Shown: piece after piece, positions 61,989-64,000 of the stretch
Numbering within the stretch: position 1 is the stretch's first letter
Layout: each line of letters opens with the position of its first letter
NCBI GenBank assembly: GCA_902802305.1
Contig: CADCLG010000023.1
Coordinates: 1 to 64,000, forward strand
Reading direction: 5' to 3'
Length of the DNA stretch: 64,000 nucleotides
From: an uncultured Spirochaetaceae bacterium
GTDB lineage: Bacteria; Spirochaetota; Spirochaetia; Treponematales; Treponemataceae
Notes under the pieces: model-generated
What the model was told of the DNA's origin: nothing
The model's database searches: none
Seen by the model: only the letters and a program-made list of their open reading frames with translations
Made by a program: the position numbers and the translations under genes

Positions 61989-63281
61989 CTATTTTTTGTG
62001 TCTTCTGTCCAGCTCGTTGAAAACATCCTGCCAGGTAACGCCTTCTTTATACATAAGCACGCTGACAAAATATATTAAATCTGCTGCTTCCCAGGTTACT
62101 TCATCTTTTCCTTCGGCTTCACAGATTTCTTCTGCTTCTTCTTCAACCTTTTCGCGTACACGTTTTGCATCCAGGGTTGCAGTGTAAGAACCTGGTCTAG
62201 GATTTGCAAATCTGTCTGCAATTATGTTGTACAGTCTGAAAATTGAAGATTTTTCCATTGGATCGCTTCCAAAGCAGGTCCAGGAACCGGTATGGCAGGC
62301 TGGTCCTGTTGGAACTACGGTTGCAAGTACACAGTCTCGGTCGCAATCTGCCCTGAGTTTTATTACTTCAAGGAAGTTTCCGCTTGTTTCACCCTTTGTC
62401 CAGAGAGTCTGGCGTTCTCTGCTGAAGAAGCTTAATTTTCCGCATTCAAAGGTCTTTTCAAAGGCTTCCTCATTTGCAAAGCCCTGCATTAAAACTTCAC
62501 CATTAACGCTTTGTGCAATCACAGGTATAAGTGGTGATTTCTTAAAATTAAGGCAGCGGATAAAAGCATCTTTGAGCGAAACTTTGCCTGTGTATAAAGC
62601 CATTCCTAATTGAACATCACAATGGAGTTTTTCGAGTTCTTCAATTTCTTCTACGGAAGAAACACCACCGGCAACTACAACCCTACAGCTTACTGCTGAA
62701 CGAAGTTCCTTAACATAATTCATGTCGGTTCCCTGCATGCAGCCTTCTTTTTCTACGCAGGTAAAGAGAAGTTCAGAACAATATTTTTCTGCCTCTTTTG
62801 CGCCTTCTACTAAAGGAATGTTTACAGTTTCTGTCCAGCCTTTTACAGCAATTTTTCCATTTATGGAATCTACGCTGATTATTATGCGTTGTTTACCGAT
62901 TGCCTCTATCAGTTCGTTGAGAAAATCAACATTAAGTACGGATTCTCCTTCTGCTGGATTCTTTTTCCAGGCTGCGGAGCCGATTATAACTTTTTCAGCA
63001 CCAAGACTGATTAATTCCTTTGCTCTTTTTACGGTTCGGATTCCACCGCCAGTTCGAACGTTTCCCTGATGAAGTAATCTCTGCAATAAAGCTGTATTTT
63101 CCGTATTTCCTTTTGCATCGACATTACCCATTGCTGCATCCAAGTCGATTATTGCGACTTCACCAAACATATTGAAATCTTTGATTAAGGAATCAGCATC
63201 ATCTCTCTGAAGAACTAAATCTTTTCCGTTTTTCAACTGGACTACGTGTCCGTTCTTTAAATCTATAGAAGAAATTACCAT
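61989..63281 (-). CDS. hisAIE: Trifunctional HisA-HisI-HisE histidine biosynthesis protein
   Basis: 430 residues in three parts. Residues about 1-235: HisA-like beta/alpha barrel (SSIDLKNGHVVQL with catalytic Asp, RTGGGIRTVKRAKELISLGA, IISVDSINGKIAVKGW, VVAGGVSSVEEIEEL). Residues about 245-340: HisI cyclohydrolase with the metal motifs LRADCDRDCVLATVVPTGPA and CHTGSWTCF. Residues about 345-430: HisE (EKVEEEAEEICEAEGKDEVT, WEAADLIYFVSVLMYKEGV). Together steps 2-4 of histidine synthesis. HisIE fusions are common; fusion to HisA is not. hisD follows directly. Confidence 0.92.
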   Translation of the reverse strand: MVISSIDLKNGHVVQLKNGKDLVLQRDDADSLIKDFNMFGEVAIIDLDAAMGNVDAKGNTENTALLQRLLHQGNVRTGGGIRTVKRAKELISLGAEKVIIGSAAWKKNPAEGESVLNVDFLNELIEAIGKQRIIISVDSINGKIAVKGWTETVNIPLVEGAKEAEKYCSELLFTCVEKEGCMQGTDMNYVKELRSAVSCRVVVAGGVSSVEEIEELEKLHCDVQLGMALYTGKVSLKDAFIRCLNFKKSPLIPVIAQSVNGEVLMQGFANEEAFEKTFECGKLSFFSRERQTLWTKGETSGNFLEVIKLRADCDRDCVLATVVPTGPACHTGSWTCFGSDPMEKSSIFRLYNIIADRFANPRPGSYTATLDAKRVREKVEEEAEEICEAEGKDEVTWEAADLIYFVSVLMYKEGVTWQDVFNELDRRHKK

Positions 63282-63643
63282 AGTCAGTATTCTATCAAAT
63301 TTTTAATTCTTATACAAATGAAGTTTTTTTTATATTTTTTTATAATCTTTTGTAACCTTAATATTTGATTATGGTTTAATAAGTGTATTCAATGCAATAC
63401 AACAAAGAGTTTTTTCATAAAAAACAAAAAGAGCAAACTGGACAAAGCGGCTGTTGATTTCCTCCTTTAGCAACAGCCGTTTTTTTTTATTGAAAAAAAA
63501 AATCGCAAAAGTCATGATGAAAATCAATTTGTAACTATAAATATTTTTTTATGTTTTGTATTATATCTTGTAACTTTATGGCATTTTGGATTACATTATG
63601 ATTCTATAAAGTAAAGAAAAAAAAATAAATTAAGGATAAAATA
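63282..63643. other. Divergent intergenic region with a short RNA candidate
   Basis: The AT-rich region between hisAIE (minus) and the last gene (plus). It contains a strong hairpin terminator at 63448-63488 on the plus strand and, just before it, a 21-codon frame (63392-63457) whose stop codon lies in the hairpin. No ribosome site precedes that frame. Nothing else seen. Confidence 0.5.
63448..63488 (+). terminator. Strong intrinsic terminator or attenuator
   Basis: CGGCTGTTG (63448-63456) pairs exactly with CAACAGCCG (63471-63479), followed by nine or more T. It must end a short plus-strand transcript starting after 63282, because the gene upstream is on the other strand. Confidence 0.85.
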
Positions 63644-64000
63644 ATGAAACTTAAAAAACATGCTTTTTTATTAATTTTAGGATTGTTTGCTGCGTCTCTT
63701 TTTGCGCAGGAAAATCAGGAAGATAATGGTCAGCTGCTTTCTGTAGAATCAGAAGAAGTCGATTCGGATGCTTATGAAGAAGTTATCTCTACAGAAACTA
63801 AAAAGAAGAATTCTCTTTCTGAATCATTTTCTAACTTTTTTAAACTGGGAAATCAGACTTTTACAGAACATGATACATTAGAATTTTCTGTTTTAACTCC
63901 TCTTGGTACTTTAAAAAAAGAAGAGGCTGTTTTTGTATCTATAAATGATACTGATTTGGCTGGTTTTGGAAGCCCTTATGCAGCCGGCTATGATTATGTT
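63644..64000 (+). CDS. Secreted protein, 5' part only (cut by window end)
   Basis: 119 residues visible. Signal peptide MKLKKHAFLLILGLFAASLF, cleavage before AQENQ. The visible mature part starts with an acidic, Glu/Ser-rich region (ESEEVDSDAYEEVISTETK), then a more ordered segment (FFKLGNQTFTEHDTLEFSV). AAGGATAAAATA precedes the ATG. It is downstream of the strong hairpin at 63448. No family recognised from this part. Confidence 0.75.
   Translation, partial: MKLKKHAFLLILGLFAASLFAQENQEDNGQLLSVESEEVDSDAYEEVISTETKKKNSLSESFSNFFKLGNQTFTEHDTLEFSVLTPLGTLKKEEAVFVSINDTDLAGFGSPYAAGYDYV

Overview
The window looks like a chromosomal segment of a host-associated treponeme (Spirochaetota). I infer this from the AT-rich DNA, the many spirochaete-type lipoproteins and small beta-barrel proteins, the single-chain HisA-HisI-HisE and AroD-AroE fusions, and the 2,3-BPG-dependent phosphoglycerate mutase next to metal-related genes. 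No rRNA, tRNA, phage or insertion sequence was recognised. I cannot name the species.

Layout. 0.2-0.9 kb: a FeoC-like protein (probably the tail of a feo locus) and a membrane-anchored HMA protein. 0.8-2.1 kb: a MazF-type toxin with an HTH antitoxin, and a second XRE regulator. 2.3-4.6 kb: a stop-interrupted secreted repeat protein and a lipoprotein. 5.2-8.5 kb: an AraC regulator, a MATE exporter and mntP behind a yybP-ykoY manganese riboswitch. 8.6-12.7 kb: a ProC-like reductase, two methyltransferases and three broken genes, i.e. a decaying stretch. 13.2-15.1 kb: CPBP protein, PadR regulator, HEAT-repeat protein. 15.2-23.7 kb: enolase, gpmA, a paired ABC exporter-fold transporter, flavodoxin, an outer-membrane protein and a ZIP transporter. 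23.9-29.3 kb: a PadR regulator with an FMN reductase/SCP2/membrane fusion, then a GH2 glycosidase and MFS transporter. 29.4-37.8 kb: DUF2147, alcohol dehydrogenase, GGDEF, GNAT, a hybrid kinase/response regulator pair and ApbE. 37.8-46.0 kb: MATE, three beta-helix (DUF4353-like) secreted proteins, a beta-barrel, DUF4956 and a VTC polyphosphate polymerase. 46.1-50.8 kb: an ECF transporter and a D,D-carboxypeptidase. 51.0-63.3 kb: biosynthetic and housekeeping genes (dapA, adenosine deaminase, asd, a pseudouridine synthase, rpiA, aroDE, PASTA protein, fmt, def, hisD, hisAIE).

The most interesting signal is regulatory. A strictly spaced palindrome, GTTAGT-N4-ACTAAC, occurs ten times between 7.6 and 21.8 kb, at six promoters: MATE, an HXXEE membrane protein, enolase-gpmA, the ABC pair, flavodoxin and the outer-membrane protein. 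Four of these carry two copies 43-55 bp apart. At the HXXEE, enolase, ABC and flavodoxin promoters one copy overlaps the -35 hexamer; at the outer-membrane protein the two copies flank the core promoter. Two of the promoter regions (MATE and ABC pair) also share a tandem ACTCCA-type repeat with an exact 19-bp period, as expected for an AraC-family activator, and an AraC gene lies beside the MATE gene. I infer a metal-starvation (probably iron or manganese) regulon that joins transport, flavodoxin and lower glycolysis.

A second theme is small palindromic repeats that have entered genes and are translated in frame (GH2 glycosidase, second ABC subunit, C-terminus of the CPBP protein).
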